DNA from: Nematostella vectensis | Lineage: Eukaryota > Cnidaria > Anthozoa > Actiniaria > Edwardsiidae | Length of the DNA: 64,000 bases | Assembly: GCF_932526225.1 (NCBI RefSeq) | Contig: NC_064048.1 | Coordinates: 5,810,627 to 5,874,626 of the forward strand | Direction of reading: 5' to 3' | Shown here: in pieces, positions 1 to 12,300 of the stretch | How positions within the stretch are numbered: the stretch's first letter is position 1 | Layout: each line of letters starts with the position of its first letter | Position numbers and translations under genes: made by a program | The notes under the pieces: model-generated | What the model was told of the DNA's origin: nothing | Databases searched by the model: none | The model's input: the letters and a program-made list of their open reading frames with translations, nothing else

Positions 1-449
1 TCAGAAAAAAACGACTGCCATTGATGATAGATATGGTGGAGAAAGGGGGGGAAGGGATTATAGAGGTGGAGAAGGGGTCTGTGCAATAGCAGATATCTAA
101 ATTCTGGCGAGATGTGGTGACACCTTTTTAAAGGGAATATCAATTTTGTTGAGTCACTCGGCACAATAACCAGCAAAGTAGTGCCCCATCCCTACAGCCT
201 CAAATAACTCAGACAGTCAAATAGTAATTCATTTTTGCATCGAAGATCACTACGCTTGTCTAAACACAAGGGAAAAGGCAATGTTAAATAGAACTCACCT
301 CACAGCACCTCAAAACATGGTGTGGTTGACCATTTGTTATTAAGCTATTAAAAATAAAACCCTCTTAAGGGTATACTTCGTTAATTAGGAAACTTTATTA
401 ACATTGTCCATAAAATCAAGTCCCTTGTGTTCTTTGTTTTAAGAAATAG
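1..449. other. No gene seen; flank and intron of the fibrinogen-domain gene
   Basis: I see no coding exon here. The stretch is AT-rich and ends in the pyrimidine-rich acceptor tract that precedes the exon at 450. Because that exon begins in mid-codon, most of this stretch should be intron of a gene that starts left of the window. Confidence 0.5.
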
Positions 450-2455
450 AAAGTTGTCAAAAGATTGCAGACCTTAAGGGTAAGGCAAGCGGAGTATACC
501 AGCTGATGCCTGGAGGACCACCGGCTATACAGGTATTAGGGAGTGTTTATTTGACACGATGAGGGAGGGAGGAGGGGGGTTAGGGACGATTTTGACTCAG
601 AACACCTGAGTAACAAAACATCTAAGTATGCTTCGCACGCGGGCTTGTCGCGTAGTCGCGAAGCAGGTTGACGACAACGTTTTCTCAATCGACTGTACAT
701 GCGCACATACGCACCAAATCAACGACAAAGCTGGCTTTTTGTTTATCGGTATTTCCTAGGTGACAGTAGCTAAGAAGACGACCCACTTTGATTTTTTTTG
801 TTGTTGTGATCTAAAGCTGTGACGGATGCAGAATTGGAAAAATTCAAAAATAATGTTTGATGTGTCCACCAAAACACAGTTGTGACGTGTTACTGAAAAC
901 GAGTGTCATGTGATGCAGGTGTATTGCGTGACCAAGAGTGACGGTGGAGCCTGGACCATTATCCAGCAACGCCAGGACGGCAGCGTCAGTTTCAATAGAA
1001 GCTGGAATGAGTACAAAACCGGGTTTGGAAATCCGTCAGGCGAGTTTTGGCTTGGTCTAGAGAGTATCCACCGCCTGACCAATCAGGAGGCGAGGACACT
1101 GCGCGTGGAGCTAGAGGACTGGGAAGGTCGCCAGGGATACGCAGAGTACAGCGGTTTTTCTGTGGGTGACGCGGCTGCGCAATACAATCTTGCGGTCAGC
1201 GGATACACAGGTTAGCATAATACTCGATTAAAATGAATAGTTTTTCGGTGTTCGCCATTCCTACGTTGCGCGGGGCTTGGGTCGAGCAAGCAAACAAGCA
1301 AACAACATGCTGGGGTGAATTAAGAAGATACAATTCAACATGGCGTCGTAAACATGTAAATGCGATACAAAATGAAAGCTAGAAAATGTTAGGTTTTTTC
1401 AAAATGTGTGTCGTATATCTTCGCTAGCTAGATTCACTACATCAACATTGGCACCATTTGCATCGTTCAACGTGATGAAATTGAGTACCCTAAAATCTAA
1501 CTAGCCCTAAAAGCTTATCCCGCGCAATGTAATGGCGAATATTTGTGCCGCAAAGCCTCAATCACAATGAAATCAGCACGGGTGTGGCCCCCATCCCAGT
1601 TTCCTTAAATTCTCTTAAATTCTCGTGCCTTCCCCCTAGTATTTCAAGGTTCCCAGGTCTGTTACGGCCCTGAATAAATTTTTACGTCCTCTTTAAGGTT
1701 TTAAGGCCAAAATTTATCCCATGCAACTTTGCAAAGGACTGTAAACAATATGTATACACGCATTAGATGTTGTGAGACTTTTAGATGTCAGCATTTAGAA
1801 TACATATTACTTTGGGTACGACAAGTAAAGACTGGTTAAGACATCAAGATTTAGTCGTAAGCTAATTTACACTCTATCCAGGCCAATACCCGGGGGGGGG
1901 GGGGGAGGGGGGGGCTTCTTTACTTTATAAGCGAATAAAAAAGGCATTTTAGATCACCCTAGTATGTAAAAAGTCATCACCCTTTTTGTTGTTTCGGGGG
2001 AGGTCAGACTTTTATCACAAAACTCAACAACTCCAGCCCCCCCCCCCCACAGCCCGGAAAAATCAGCTCTACTTTTTTTTCGGATTTTGCACCTCCCTCC
2101 TCCCGCATACGGAATACACCTTGCTATCATTGAAGAAAATTACCATATAACAGTTGACTTTCGTGTCTCTTTAGGCAATATTGTTGACTCACTTACCCCA
2201 AAGCACAACGGCATGAAATTCACGACCCGTGACCGCGACAATGATCTCAAGTCAGACTATAACTGTGCTGTATATTACCAGTCGGGAGGATGGTGGATGA
2301 ATGCTTGCTTTGCGTGCAACCTGAACGGATTTTACCACAATTCGTCCACCAACAAGTACGCCGAGGGTATTATGTGGTATCACTGGAAAGGATTTGATTA
2401 CAGCCTTAAAATGACTAAGATGATGATCAGGCCAACGAGCGGCTGGAAACCCTGA
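450..2455 (+). CDS. Fibrinogen-related domain (FReD) protein, C-terminal three exons
   Basis: Exons 450-532, 919-1210 and 2175-2455 (stop TGA 2453-2455) join in phase and encode about 218 residues, the length of a whole fibrinogen C-terminal domain. Exon 1 gives the domain start (Cys-Gln-Lys-Ile, then SGVYQLMPGG). Exon 2 gives YCVTKSDGGAW, QRQDGSVSF and GEFWLGLESIH, the usual FReD core. Exon 3 carries the acidic calcium-site segment RDRDNDLKSD, the second disulfide pair (YNCA and CFACNLNG) and the terminal KMTKMMIRP. The family includes ficolins, tenascins, angiopoietins and invertebrate FREPs: secreted or extracellular proteins, often carbohydrate- or acetyl-group-binding lectins of innate immunity. 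The upstream region that would name the subfamily (collagen, EGF, Ig, coiled coil) and any signal peptide lie outside the window, so the exact role is open. Exon 1 enters in mid-codon, which shows that the gene continues to the left. The last intron holds a long poly-G tract near 1891-1912. Confidence 0.88.
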
Positions 2456-2638
2456 GTGAAGGAGTAGATTGTGGCCAGTGGAGTATGGTGTGGCTGAACA
2501 AACAACACGTAACGATAATAACGATATGATGAAGATAATGATTATCTTGATGATGAAAATGATTATGATGAAAGTGTAATAATATCAGCTATAATAGCCT
2601 GTTAGATAGTCACGCCCAGGTCAACATGTAATCCGCAT

Positions 2639-2775
<137 letters not shown>

Positions 2776-2877
2776 CAAGCGCTCAGCGAAAGCGATAAGA
2801 ATAGCCCCATTTTCTCCATTATATACTTGATTATATACTTATGAATACTAAAATAGCCAACACTAAATCGTCACAGA

Positions 2878-3480
2878 CAGGTGATGATGATTAAATTAAA
2901 TATATGTTGTTGTTGTTGTTGATCATTGCTGATATGATGATGATGCAGATGATTATGATGATAATGACAGGCGAAATTGATCAACCTATACTGATGATAA
3001 TGATGTTGATGAATGTTGATGCTGATGACGACGGCAAAGATGATAATGATGATAATGATGGTAGTGAACATGAACGTGATAGGTAGTTAACATGATGGTG
3101 ATAGTAATGGTAACAGTGATAGTTACATGCTGATGATAGATAATGATGACAATATATGTTAATGATATTGATAATGATGGTAATAGTTATGGTAACAGTG
3201 ATAGTTACATGATGATGATAAATATGATAATGATGACAATATATGGTAATGATATTGATAATGATGGTGATAGTTATGGTAACAGTGATAGTTACATGAT
3301 GATGATAAATATGATAATGATGACAATATATGGTAATGATATTGATAATGATGGTGATAGTTATGGTAACAGTGATAGTTACATGATGATGATAAATATG
3401 ATAATGATGACAATATATGCTAACGATATTGATAATGATGATTAAATTATTGGCTTTTGTTGATAATTGATGATTAGGAT
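2878..3480. repeat. GAT-rich region with an 87-bp tandem repeat
   Basis: ATGATG-type trinucleotide-rich DNA. From about 3130 to 3440 it is organised as an 87-bp unit repeated about 3.5 times. Because 87 is divisible by three, the units stay open on both strands and produce low-complexity ORFs that I do not take as genes. Confidence 0.9.
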
Positions 3481-3899
3481 GATGATTATGATGATGATAA
3501 GAATATGGATACAGCTTAAAGATGATGATTTCAGTTTGTAAATCCCTCGGTTGTGTAGAGTAAGCACATCTATAAAAAATCTTTTATAAAAACGATTGAA
3601 ACGATTGCTGTAAAACGAAAGAAATAAAATGTAGTCGCACTTTAATACGATTTTTTTTCTAGATCTGTAAAGTATTCTTAGACCAGGGGTCTTCCTGGCA
3701 GAATGGTATGCTAACCTTGTTTTTACAACTTGAGTTTCTAGAGCTGAAGAGAAGACAACACAGACTGACACAATTAATTATTTCAACTAAGTTTATCCTG
3801 GATTAGCCCGTGAATCTATAAATTATAGCTGAGCTCCATACCTAAGAAAAAGTGGTATATACAAAAGAAATATGGTAACAAATATTGGTAATCCATCGA

Positions 3900-5075
3900 C
3901 TCGATTTTTCGTGACGCGATGTCTGCATCCGTCCCTTAAAAGCATCGTATGACAACCAAACTTGGCAGGTGTCATGTATGTGTCAAGGGAGGTGCAAAAC
4001 TGTGGTCACGTGATTTGTGACGTCATCGATGACGTCACTAGAAGCAAAGATTATGCTTACGTCATAAAATAAAATATATTTCACGAAGGAAACACTGTAT
4101 GGCAACCAAATCGGTAGGTGTCATGCAGGTGTCAAGGGGGATGCAACAATATGGTCAGGTGTTGTGTGACGTCATCGATGACGTCACTTAAAGCAAAAAC
4201 GTAATTAGAAGCAAAACATTTATATCTTTTAAAAGAAACATTGTTTAACAACCAAACTCGGTAGTTGTCATGTTGGTGTCAAGGGGGTGCTCCAATATGG
4301 TCATGTGATTGTGACGTCATCAATTACATCACTCTAAGCAAAATATGCTGACGTCATCAAAATGAAAAACATTCATATCTCGTGAAAGAAACATTGTATA
4401 ACAATCAAACTTGGTATGTGTCAAGCAAGGGCGGTGCCAAGATATGGTCACGTAATACGTGACGTCATCGAAGACGTTCCCGATGTCATATCTATTTTCA
4501 TATCTCCTAAACGAAATATCATGACAACCAAACGTGGTATGTGTCATGTATGTGTCAAGGGGGGTGCTCAAGTATAGTAACGTGATTGTGACGTCATCGA
4601 TGACGTCACTAGATGCAAAAATATGCTGACGTAATCAAAATGAAAATTTATTTCACGAAGGAAACATCGTATGGCAACCAAACTCGGTAGGTGTCACGTA
4701 GGTGTCAAGGGACTGATGCAACAGTATGGTCACGTGTTGTGTGACGTCGTCGATGATCTCGCTGAAAGCTAAAAACGTGATTAAAAGCAAAAACATTCAT
4801 ATCTCTTGAAGAAACATTGTTTTACAACCAAACTTGGCAGGTGTTATGTGTGTCAAGGGGGGTACGAAAATACTGTCATGTGATTTGTGACGTCATCGAT
4901 GCCGTCACTAAAAGCAAAACTGTTCCGATTTCATTAAGAACAAAAATATCCATATCATGAACAAAATATCATATAACAACCAATCTTGGTATCTGTAATG
5001 AAGGTGTCAAGTAAGGGGGGTTCCACCAATATAGTCAGGTGATTGTGACGTCATCAAAGTAAAAAATATTTATAT
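3900..5075. repeat. Satellite, ~147-bp period, with CRE-type palindromes
   Basis: Eight diverged units spaced about 145-150 bp apart. Each has a conserved order: an AAACATTGTATGACAACCAA-like part, a GGTAGGTGTCATG part, GTCAAGGGGGGTGC, GGTCACGTGAT (E-box CACGTG in several), then a TGACGTCA box. In three units (4018, 4167 and 4588) the box is the perfect 20-bp palindrome TGACGTCATCGATGACGTCA; the others are decayed forms near 4314, 4461, 4738, 4888 and 5047. No coding potential. Confidence 0.9.
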
Positions 5076-5549
5076 TTCATAAATTATTAAGCGAAAATAA
5101 GCAAAGATTTGTTCGTTTGTAGCTCCGATTTTAGGCAATGCCTAAATCTAACTATTAGCTAATTATTTGTGTGAATTCGTGGTTCGTTGACGAGTTTTTC
5201 AGGCTTTTCTTTTCAGATACTTTCTCCATTTATGTAAAGATGGCCACAGTCACTGTTTTCCTTTTCTGATTACAAGTCATAAAGTTTACGAAACACCTTC
5301 GGTACGGCAACCTTAAAAAATGACAAGAATAATGCAGTTTTTCTAATAAGGAATAATAATAATAACAGTTCTTTGGACGCATTTTGCTTGCACAAGCAAA
5401 ATGCGCATAGGAAAGTAACAGGAAAAAAAAAAACTATAAATTTCTAAATGTCTTTATTTCTTTTATTCAAAGAAAAACGTTTTCAGTTGGCTCTTAAAAA
5501 GGACACGCTAGAAACATTTTTATAGCGGATGGAAGGTTATTCCATAATA
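5076..5549. other. No gene seen; AT-rich spacer
   Basis: Low-complexity AT-rich sequence between the satellite and a SINE. No exon with usable splice sites or protein similarity was recognised on either strand. Confidence 0.5.
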
Positions 5550-5840
5550 ATTTAGGGGCGGCTACAGACAAAGATCTGTCCCCAAAGTTACGGTGCGGGA
5601 GCGGGGAACAGTAAGCAGTCCCTGATTGGCAGATCTCAGGGACCTGCTAGGAAGGGAAGGACCTCCCGGTTTAGTGTCCTGATCCGAGAAGACTGGAAAC
5701 ACGGGAGAATAACTTAAACTCACTTGTGACACAAATTTGAATCAAGGCAGGAACCCGAAAAAATCCCCAGTTTGAGCCAGGATTCGAGCCTGGGCCACAG
5801 CGGTGAGAGGCCGACGCGCTAACACACTAGGGCCCCCGTG
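5550..5840 (-). mobile_element. tRNA-derived SINE
   Basis: Read on the minus strand from about 5839, the sequence has a tRNA-like head: an A-box-like TAGTGTGTTAG followed about 40 bp later by a B box GGCTCGAATCC. A body of about 220 bp follows with no similarity I know. An internal pol III promoter joined to an unrelated body is the SINE layout. The head lacks a convincing acceptor stem, so it is not scored as a tRNA gene. Confidence 0.6.
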
Positions 5841-6361
5841 CTTCCACTTAATGCTAATGTTTTCACCATATTTCCAATTTATCAAGCTTCAGTTATGGAC
5901 GCAATACATTAAGACTAATGTATTCAAATTGGCTTCTTTTTATGCAGCTTGTTCGGTGCTTTATTTAACTTGCTAATGTTTTCACCATATTTCCAATATC
6001 TAAATTTTAATGGCCAATATTATATAAGGGCAACGGGAAACAGAAATCTCTAGTAAAGTATATTTCAATGTTCTCAAGAAAAAACTTGTAGCAGATATAA
6101 TATAAGTACTCAATCGAGCTGTCTCTAGCTAAACAATAAAGCACTGGTTGATAGATTCGAATATGCTAAAGATACCAAGCCAATATGAGCCTTTGTTCCC
6201 CTTTGTCCCCCCCACCTTCCCCTCCCCCTGTGGAGTCATGCTTTCGTAATTTCACTTGATTGACAAGTCAAAGCACTTAGTTGCGTTTACGTGCAGTGCT
6301 TCCAGATATTGGCGGAAGAGCGTCGCTTTGCTGTATCCTATTTCAGTGGTTTGCGGGAATC

Positions 6362-9300
6362 ATGTCAGAGAAAGGCGTAGAGATCGAGGAATCAAACGAC
6401 ACGAAGAAGCCTCTATTTGGCTCGACTTCGAGCTCGGAAGATTCGCCGCAGATTGACGTAGAAGAAGAACAAACTCGTGACAAATGGAGCAGCAAAGCCG
6501 AGTTTATGTTGTCATCTCTCGGTTACTGCGTCGGCTTTGGAAACGTCTGGAGGTTTCCTTATTTGTGTTACAAAAACGGAGGAGGTTAGTATGAAATCTT
6601 GTGCAAAAGATAAATACACATATGCGTAGTATTTGTGTATTTACATGTATTTTACTATAGCGCGCACGCGTAACTTCTCGCTACGCAGTGCAGATGAGGT
6701 ATTAGATAACACCATTTAATGTCTGGTGTCTTGTCGCAGTCTTGGTTTGCAAGCGAGACGTGGTAATGATTTTATTTTTATTTTTTTTTCTTAGAGCAAT
6801 TACGGATTCTGTTCCATAAGTAACGCGAAGGTATAATTGCATGCTTGAGAGAACGTTATTGAAATAATTTAGGACGCCGCATATTTGTAATAGTTTTTTT
6901 TCTTGCATTAGTATCTGCCAAGTCTTTGTTACCTTAAGGGGGGAATGACCTCGTAATATTTATTTTCTCTGACGTGCTTTGTTGTACCTTTAGTTTATTT
7001 AACGAGAAACTTTATTATCAATTGTTTGCTTTACTATTTCACCTAGATCACAGTGTATAAAAGGGATTTAAACATTGTAATTTTTTCATATTGCAAACAA
7101 GCTCAATCGCGCACGACTTTTCAATTAAAATTCCACTGAAATTTTGCAAACATAAGAATGCGACCTTTCGCTTAATCCTATTTTCTTGCGAACGGGTTTG
7201 CTCGTTTATTTGTGCTCGCTTCTGGGATGATTGCTTGAACAAACAGTTTGATCAATGGGGGGTGCTAAGAATGGAGTAGAGTATTTTCCCATCCATAGAT
7301 TATACTTGCAAATTATTTTCATTGTTGTACAAGGTAATTTGTAGTAATTTCCCATCCCTAGATTATACTTGCTAATATTGTCATTGTTGTACAAAAGGCT
7401 ATTCGCTTCTAAAATCTTTTGGTTGTGACTCTATGAGACTGGTCAATTGTGTGGCGACAGTTCAAACGCTCTGATGATTATTTTAGAACAGAAAAGCTAA
7501 AGAGAATATAATAATGCGGGTGTTGTCGAATAACTCCCTTGCTTTCAAACCATCGTAAACAGTTAAAAAAAAAACACATCTTTCCTCAAATCGGACGAAT
7601 CAAATCTAACACGTTATCGATTAATAGATCACAGTTGAATATGCTTTTTTTACGAATTTCTTTCATTTTTCAACAGCCGGATAAAATCTGTAGTTCAGAA
7701 GTGGTTTTGACATAAACAAAACCTAAACAAAAGGTTTCTTTCTGGAGTACTGTTTTCTGCGGCTTGGTGTTTGTAAAGCGGTTCAATCCATGATCATTTA
7801 AAATATATATAAATTAAATATTCCTGGGCCGGTTGGATTAGCATAAGTGCCTATTTACCGCCCAGCGTGAATTTGCACCCAACAATGTAGTATTGACCAA
7901 ACGGAGGGCATATACACCTATTTCAATTAAGTTTGACAATAAAAAATGGAAAATGGAACAAAGTTTTACTGAGAATGTTGTTTTCTTGTGTTAAAAATGC
8001 GTGCATTTCACTACATGAGCCTCACTGGAAGCCTAGATAGCCTCACTGAATGTCATAAACAGAAACAGGTGTTTTTTTTCTGAACCAGTAGTGTAAGTCA
8101 TTTGGCATTCTCCGATTTCTTATAGTCAACATTAATTGAAATAATCATTAAGTATTTCTGGGCCGGTTGGATATTTATTGACTGTTTATTGTTAGACTAG
8201 CGCAACTATTCCTAGTAAAAACTACCACCTCTAATCCTCAGGAACCCAGGGCGTCGCGGAGATCGGGCACACGAGCGCCCAAGAAAACTTTCTCGCTGGG
8301 TCCCCTAGGATGAGCGCCTCTTTGTGTTTTTCCGTTTTGATCGCCAAGGACAATAAAACGTGCATTTACGGGAGCAAACACTTTTTTGTTTATTTGTCTT
8401 CTTACATGCAATTTTTGACATCGGCTAGAAAATAAATAACAATTTTAAAACAATTTTAGCTTAGAAATTTGTTTAGATTTAAAAATCGCTAATCGTAGAA
8501 TCGTAGACCAGTCACATGAGATACATGGCAATATAAGTAAAATTCTCAAGCTAATAATGTTGTTAAGTAGATAGCGTTCACTACTAGGTTTGGAGGTCGC
8601 ACCACACCTCACGCCCTTGTTGCGAGGGAAATGAACCCGATAAAAAGCTTAAGCTTTTCTTTGTCTATCTCCTTGTCGATAAAGGCCTTTATTCCAGAGT
8701 GTTGGATGGCACAGTGGGGCGTGCCAGTGAGTGGGCAGGTCTCTGCACATACTTTCATTTTATTGCCAACTCTGTTATCGTCTGGCGAAGAGCTGTTCAC
8801 TATTCAAACTAAGAGATTTTATTATGTCTAGATGAGCGGTAGGAAATATTAGATTCCAGTTCAATTCAGTTCTCAAATAAATGCTGAGGGGGGTTCATTA
8901 GGTAGTTATCGTGCAAACAGATCAGCATCGACCAACATCCAACACCCTGTAGCATGGTGTGTGAAAAAACCCACAGCTTTGATTTGTATGTATAGATAGA
9001 GCCCAATATTGATTAACAGTATCCAACACCCTGTAGCATGGTTGTGCGAACAACCCTACAGCTTCGATTTGTGTGTATAGATAGAACACAATATTGATTA
9101 ACAGTATCTGACACCCGGTAGCATGGTGTGCGCACGCAACTTTGATTATGTGTGTAAACAGCGCAGTATTGACCACAAAACATCTAACACCCAATAGCAT
9201 GGTGTGCGAACTGCCACGCAGCTACGATTTTTGTGTGTGAACAGATTGATCAACAACATACAATTAACACCCCTCAGAACGGTGTGCCAACAGCCACGCA

Positions 9301-12300
9301 ACTTCGATCTTCAATGTGGAATGATGTGCAATCTGCGCGATATCGTATAGCGTTCTCACATTAAATTGAAAAACCTTCCAGGCACATAGCATTTAGTGTT
9401 ATTTGAACCAATCTTTAACAGTGAACATCAAGACGAATATTTTCCAGCGTCGTCTAGCGTATTGTTTTTCTGTTTTCCTTTTTAATTTAAACCTGAAATA
9501 TTAATTATGCCGGTCGACATAAGCTCGGGAAAAGAAAGTCAAATTTATAATTTTAAGTATATATTGGTTTAAACCATAACCGGATGTCAATTCTCCCAAC
9601 GTGATAACGCGCCTTCTAGACGAAACTAAAAGACACATGAATTCATTCCCCCCTCTATTTCAGTGGAAGCAGAATTATAGTATAGGGAGACGGGGTGACA
9701 AAGTTGAAAGACAGATGGCTAGATTACTAGTTCAGCATGATTTGCGCGAAGTTTAATAAAACGCAGGTTGGGGTCCAGAGTAGTAATCCACCACTAACCA
9801 CGGATCAATTAAGTTCAAATCGGTATCCTTAGCTCTGGTAATAATTGACTAGATCCATGTAGAAACTTTTTTCTAAACAAATACACATGCAATTGACAGT
9901 CTTCTTAACTAACAACGAAGGGATCGAACTCATCTCGCTTAATGAGCAGGGTTGGGTCTGGACCCCTCGAATCCCCCTCTCGACACGCGCCTGTATTACC
10001 AGGCGAACAATCAATAATTAACAGCCTTTTTAACTACCAACGAAGGGGTGAACCGGAAATTAACTTATCTCGCTACATGAGCAGGGTGTGGTCCGGACCC
10101 CTCGAACCCCCTTTTTGACACGCGCCTGAATTAACATTTCCTTCTCTTCTAGCGACGTTCCTCATCCCATACTTCATCATGCTCATCGTGAATGGCATCC
10201 CGCTGTTTTTCCTTGAGCTTGCTATTGGCCAGTGGTTCAGCTCTGGGGTAATCGGGGTATGGAAGTCCATTTGTCCTCTCCTCAAAGGTAACCACAATAA
10301 CGACTTAATAACAGCCCATCACATTAGTGCAGCCGCAATCAGGGGCCGCGCACTGGGTGGGGGGCTATAGCCCCCTTCAAATTTTTCGCCATTTTGCTTT
10401 TTTTTTAAAAAAGAGGAAAAGAAAATTCTAAATAATGTTCTATTGCGTAAATTTTAGCTAAATTTCCATTGGATTTGATAAGTATTCAAGGCTGCGCTTA
10501 CTTCTTTGGAAATCCACAATCTAATGACAACCGTACTGTGAATAAGAACACGAGACTTCGTTAGATTAGTAATTTTTGTATTTTAGCAAAATACAAGATT
10601 TGAGCTCTCTTTTCAATTTCCTCAAATTCCCTGAGGGTGAGGAAGTGATACCAGACCCCCCCTTCCACTCCCACCACTCTTTTTTAAGCCCCCCCCCCCC
10701 GTTAAAAAATGGTCTGCGGCCCCTGGCAATATGGCAACGACCATTTCGTATCTATCAGGGTGGTACTTGGTATGATTTTGCTGCTCCATACATTTTTTTA
10801 AATGCGTTTCTCGACCTTTTTGCCTAGCCATGGTTTATATGAAATGGTCGGTTCCTAAGGCACGTATCCAGCATACAGTTTGACTGGATTTGTGCCTAGC
10901 ACTTGGGCTACTGGGTAGATATGGGACGATAAGGGTGAAGCGTGCTAGAGGATCCAGCGAGTCCCTTCCTTGAGCTGCTAAAAGAAATTATGCAAGGAAG
11001 GGAAGGGGTTCTTTCCTGTTGGAAGGACCTTAGGGAACGCCCGCAAAGACCGCTGGTTCCCTGAGCATGAGGGCGAAAGGCATGTAGGGAAAAGCATGCA
11101 TGGAAGGTTGGGGGTTTAAGGGAGAAAATTTAGGCTTTCATTTGGCTGTAAGTTAAAGCAAAATCCACCCTTCAGTCTATAAAAGCTTTATCTGGTCTTC
11201 TGTTTGGAAAATTTATGCAATTCTTTACCCTACGCTTGAGACCTCCGCTGAGCATTTTACGTCAGAGAAAGGTTTTGTTTTGCTTTGTGCTCGTCCGCGA
11301 AAAGAAAACATATTTTTTTATCTATTTTATTCATGAAATTACCTCCTTTTCCTTTGTGTTTTTCTTTTCTTAAATGGACGCTTCACAAGCAAGACATCTT
11401 TGTCTGAAGCCCGTATTATTGATTATCAATTTACTTTAAAGAACCTTTTTTGTTTTCGAATAACCAATGTTTTCTCAAAATCGGCACAACAACAAATGAC
11501 TTGGACTTGGACTGATTTCGCATGACATAGTCCCAGCAGGCCTCGAATTATTGGGGGGGGGGGCACGATGCAGAATCTAAAAGAAAACATTGTGGCCCAG
11601 CCACGCCCCTACTGGTCATTTCCTAATAATTTCTGAATATATTTGGAAGGCACGTGCCCCCAGTGCCCCACCCCCTACTATGACCCTGCAACAGTAGAAG
11701 AATTGCGAGAAAATCAATTGGAAGAAATGACGAGTTCGTGCGGGATTCCCTCACCGGTTGTTTGTTTGTGCTGATTCTGGTGAATTGTGTATAATTTTTG
11801 TGTTTAATTCGTTGTTTGATCAGCCGACAACCGACAGTCTTGTGCTGCCTGTTTCCGCGAGTGAGCATCATGGGTAAATTATGTGTCTTTACGTCTCTCT
11901 CAATATTTTAAAACATTGCTTTCAAGTTCCGAGAAAAGTTGTCCAAGAACAAGAAAACCCGGTCCAGCTCCTTTCTTCTTATATATGAGACTTAGTGCAG
12001 GGTGTATCCCTGATTTGGGGGTAAGTCCCTATCTCCTATAAATAAATAAAAATAAAATAAATAAACTTGTCAGTTACTTGATGGGTGTAGGACCTGGTGT
12101 TTTTAAAGTCTCGGACAGCTCTTTTATTCTTGTCTGTAAATAGCTGTAATATGCTTTTTATATTTTATTTTTGTATTTAGCTATTCTACCATAACTTTTT
12201 AGCCGAAAAGAATCCATAGTTTCGCGTCACCCGGAGTTTGCCATTCTTTTCTGGTTTGGGAATCGTATTAATCAAAAGAAACAATCAAATGCACAAGTGT

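Noticed and set aside
910-918. Local start codon for the fibrinogen-domain gene at 910/913
   Set aside because: The coding frame here is preceded by an in-frame-compatible upstream exon (450-532), and 917-918 is a splice acceptor AG; translation does not start there.
5765-5839. tRNA gene on the minus strand
   Set aside because: A- and B-box-like sequences are present but no acceptor stem pairing was seen and a SINE body follows.
6281-6361. Upstream in-frame start for SLC6-A
   Set aside because: It would add 27 hydrophobic residues before an otherwise normal cytosolic N-terminus; the ATG at 6362 matches the AATCATG context of the paralogue.
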